From Armatimonadota bacterium (GTDB taxonomy: Bacteria > Armatimonadota > Armatimonadia > Armatimonadales > Armatimonadaceae): a stretch of 6,530 bases of DNA. The stretch covers positions 1-6,530 of the forward strand of contig JACMIS010000885.1 of NCBI GenBank assembly GCA_014381035.1, read 5' to 3'. Shown here one piece after another: positions 4,501 to 6,530 of the stretch. A program made the translations under genes and the position numbers. Numbering within the stretch: the stretch's first letter is position 1; each line of letters begins with the position of its first letter. Under the pieces are notes generated by a model. It saw only the letters and a program-made list of their open reading frames with translations. It did no database searches and had not been told where the DNA came from.

Positions 4501-6530
4501 TTAGTGAAGCGTCGCCGTAACTACCGGCGGCGTCCCGTGCGGCTCGCTGACCGCAAATCCCAGCTTCTCGCAGACGCGGCGCATGGCACCGTTCTCGGCG
4601 AGAATGTCGGCGACTACACGGGCGAGTCCTTCCGCCCGGGCGACCGCGATCAGTTGCTTGAGAAGCGCGGTTCCCAGTCCCCGATACTGGTATTCGTCCG
4701 ACACCAGAAGCGTGAAGCGGGCTTCGGAGTCTGTGGACACCGTGACACCGTGCGCTTTCGAGAGCCGCGCGACGGCGACGATACGTTCGGCGGCGTCCAG
4801 CGCGATCAGGGTGATCTCGCGGTCGTAGTCCGTTCCGGCGATGCGGGCGAGCCGCTCGTGTGCGGTGCGCGTGTCGAGGGCGAGCGGCTCGAAGTAGCGC
4901 AGTGCCACCGTGTGATCGGAAAGCGTCTGGTGGAACGTGACCAGGCGCGGCTCGTCGTCGGCGCGGATCGGGCGGACGGGGATCGTCGTGCCGTCCTTGA
5001 GCGACACCGACGCCGCGTACTGCGACGGGTACGGGCGGATCGCGGGTCGGGCTATCGTCTCGTTCTTGTCGTACAGGACCACGCGGGCGTCTAAGGCGAT
5101 CATCTTTTCGTGGTCCACAAGGAGCGGGTTCAGGTCCATCTCCTTGATGCGCGGGTTTTCGGCGATCAGGGCGGCGAACCGGACCAGGAGCGTTTCGAGT
5201 GCCGCCATGTCTACCGGTGGGCGACCACGCACGCCGAGGAGCGCGGTGTAGATCTTCGTGCGCTCCATCATGCGCCGTGCGAGCGTGGTCGTCAGCGGGG
5301 GCAGGGCGAGCGAGCGGTCGCCGAACACTTCGACGAGTTGCCCCCCGGTCCCGAAAAGAAGGACCGGTCCGAACTGCGGGTCGGGCGACGCGCCCAGGAT
5401 CAGTTCGTAGCCCGACAGTTTCACCATCGGCTGCACGGTCACGCCCTCGAACTCGGTCGCCGCATGTCCCGCGTTCGTCACGCCTGTCCCTATCGCCGCG
5501 AACGCTTCGCGCACGGCACCCGCATCCTTCAGATTCAACTGGACGCCGTTGACGTCGGTCTTGTGCGTGATCGTGCGCGAGTTGATCTTTAGCACCACCG
5601 GATAGCCGAACGATTCTGCCTCCCGCACGGCGTCGTCGGGCGTCGCGGCGACCCGCGTTTCCACGGTCGGGATGCCATACGCCGTCAGTAATTGCTTCGA
5701 TTCGTACTCGGTCAGTAACGTGCGGTTTTCGGACAGGATCGCGTCGAACAGTTTCTCCGCCGCCGCGTTCGCGCCCGCCGGGGACTCGCCTTTCGTGCCC
5801 GCCGGGGTTTCGTAGAGCGATTGCAGATTGTCCGCGTACCGCCACAGGTAGTTGAACACCCGCGCGGCTTCGTCGGGATATGCGAACGTCGGGATGCCCG
5901 CCTCCGATAGAATCTGCTCGCCCGCCGCGACCGTCACCCCGCCCATCCACGACGCCAGCACCGGCTTGCCGAGACTCGTCGCGTACTGGGTGAGCAGTTT
6001 CGCGGTCTCGGTCGGTGCCGTCATCGCCTGCGGCGTCAGGACCACTAGAAGCCCGTCGCTCGTGCTATCGTCGGCGGCGATGGCGAGAGTTTTGGCGTAG
6101 CGTTCCGCGCCCGCGTCGCCGAGTACATCCACCGGGTTATTATGTGACCAGTGGGTTGGCAGAAAACCGTTCAGCGCGGTCATCGTTTCGTCCGAGATCG
6201 GCGCGAGTTCGCCGCCCCCACCGATCAGGGCATCGGTCGCGAGCACCCCCGGACCGCCCGCGTTCGTGACAATCGTCAGGCGTTTCCCTTTGGGGCGCGG
6301 CTGTTTCGCCAACGCTTCGGTCAGCGCGTACACGTCGGCGATGGAATCTACACGGAGCACGCCGACGCGGTCGAACGCGACATCCAGCACATCGTCGGAG
6401 CCGGTCAGCGACCCGGTGTGCGACGCCGCCGCCTTCGCCCCGACCGCCGTCCGTCCGGCTTTGATGACCAGGATCGGCTTCGACAGAGACACTTCCCGCG
6501 CCGCCGACAGGAACGACCGGGCGTCGCCGA
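4501..6530 (-). CDS. Fused ADP-forming acyl-CoA (acetate-CoA) ligase / GNAT acetyltransferase, N-terminus off window
   Basis: A large cytosolic protein open through the right edge; the 12 codons before the GTG at 6492 still read family sequence ([11 protein letters not shown]), so that GTG is internal. Numbering from 6492: residues 1-235 are the CoA-ligase alpha-type region, with SHTGSLTG (H25, equivalent to the phospho-histidine of succinyl-CoA synthetase alpha), [12 protein letters not shown] and [10 protein letters not shown]. Residues about 257-475 are the beta-type ATP-grasp domain ([41 protein letters not shown]). Residues about 503-648 are a GNAT domain with the acetyl-CoA loop [12 protein letters not shown] short Pro/Gly/Ala linker lies near 228-245. 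The N-terminal CoA-binding Rossmann domain should lie beyond 6530. The layout matches bifunctional acetate-CoA ligase/GNAT proteins, including the protein acetyltransferase Pat/YfiQ (in Pat the GNAT acetylates acetyl-CoA synthetase lysines). Stop TAA at 4503-4501. Confidence 0.9.
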   Translation of the reverse strand, partial: GDARSFLSAAREVSLSKPILVIKAGRTAVGAKAAASHTGSLTGSDDVLDVAFDRVGVLRVDSIADVYALTEALAKQPRPKGKRLTIVTNAGGPGVLATDALIGGGGELAPISDETMTALNGFLPTHWSHNNPVDVLGDAGAERYAKTLAIAADDSTSDGLLVVLTPQAMTAPTETAKLLTQYATSLGKPVLASWMGGVTVAAGEQILSEAGIPTFAYPDEAARVFNYLWRYADNLQSLYETPAGTKGESPAGANAAAEKLFDAILSENRTLLTEYESKQLLTAYGIPTVETRVAATPDDAVREAESFGYPVVLKINSRTITHKTDVNGVQLNLKDAGAVREAFAAIGTGVTNAGHAATEFEGVTVQPMVKLSGYELILGASPDPQFGPVLLFGTGGQLVEVFGDRSLALPPLTTTLARRMMERTKIYTALLGVRGRPPVDMAALETLLVRFAALIAENPRIKEMDLNPLLVDHEKMIALDARVVLYDKNETIARPAIRPYPSQYAASVSLKDGTTIPVRPIRADDEPRLVTFHQTLSDHTVALRYFEPLALDTRTAHERLARIAGTDYDREITLIALDAAERIVAVARLSKAHGVTVSTDSEARFTLLVSDEYQYRGLGTALLKQLIAVARAEGLARVVADILAENGAMRRVCEKLGFAVSEPHGTPPVVTATLH

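Noticed and set aside
4477..5592. Plus-strand reading frames antisense to the acyl-CoA ligase gene
   Set aside because: Translations are Arg-rich, match no family pattern and lack ribosome sites; they mirror the codon bias of the minus-strand gene.
4481..5950. Long minus-strand reading frame (489 codons) overlapping the acyl-CoA ligase gene in another frame
   Set aside because: Arg/Gly/Asp-rich low-complexity translation with no domain. It is a by-product of high third-position GC in the real gene, which has unmistakable ATP-grasp and GNAT motifs.

Overview
The window is GC-rich, with densely packed bacterial genes and no RNA genes, mobile elements or CRISPR. Nothing in it fixes the taxon. 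The gene families (a fused acyl-CoA synthetase/acetyltransferase, a short DUF4365 protein followed by a HicA-like small protein, and a TrxB-like flavoprotein with a CPYCHGYE motif) would fit a free-living environmental bacterium such as a planctomycete or armatimonadete. That placement is a low-confidence impression.

Layout. Positions 1-710 (minus strand) hold the 5' part of a DNA photolyase gene. An in-frame TAG interrupts it at 53-51, and photolyase-like sequence continues in the same frame to the window edge. Upstream of it, after a 93-base gap holding two back-to-back perfect hairpins (743-769 and 772-797), lies a LysR-family regulator gene (1721-804, minus). A 94-base intergenic region (1722-1815) separates it from a divergent pair on the plus strand: a thioredoxin-reductase-like flavoprotein (1816-2859) with a twin-arginine-type leader, and a class I SAM-dependent methyltransferase (best start GTG at 2936, ending 3634). 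The LysR protein is the obvious candidate regulator of this pair.

The right half is a minus-strand gene series that converges on the methyltransferase. First is a large protein with fused ADP-forming acyl-CoA synthetase and GNAT domains, whose N-terminus lies off the right edge (6530-4501). Sixteen bases later comes a DUF4365 protein with its stop at 4021-4019, and then, with no gap (TAAATG), a 90-residue HicA-like protein (4018-3746). The conserved N-terminus of the DUF4365 protein is encoded upstream of its first canonical in-frame start but has no start codon of its own. Dropping one base near 4466 would join it to a GTG at 4484.

Most interesting points: (1) the coupled DUF4365/HicA-like pair, a possible uncharacterised two-gene module with a PD-(D/E)XK-like D...QxK pattern; (2) the apparently exported, NADPH-site-degenerate CxxC flavoprotein paired with a methyltransferase; (3) two independent reading-frame lesions, the photolyase amber and the DUF4365 start-region frameshift, which are either real decay or sequence errors.
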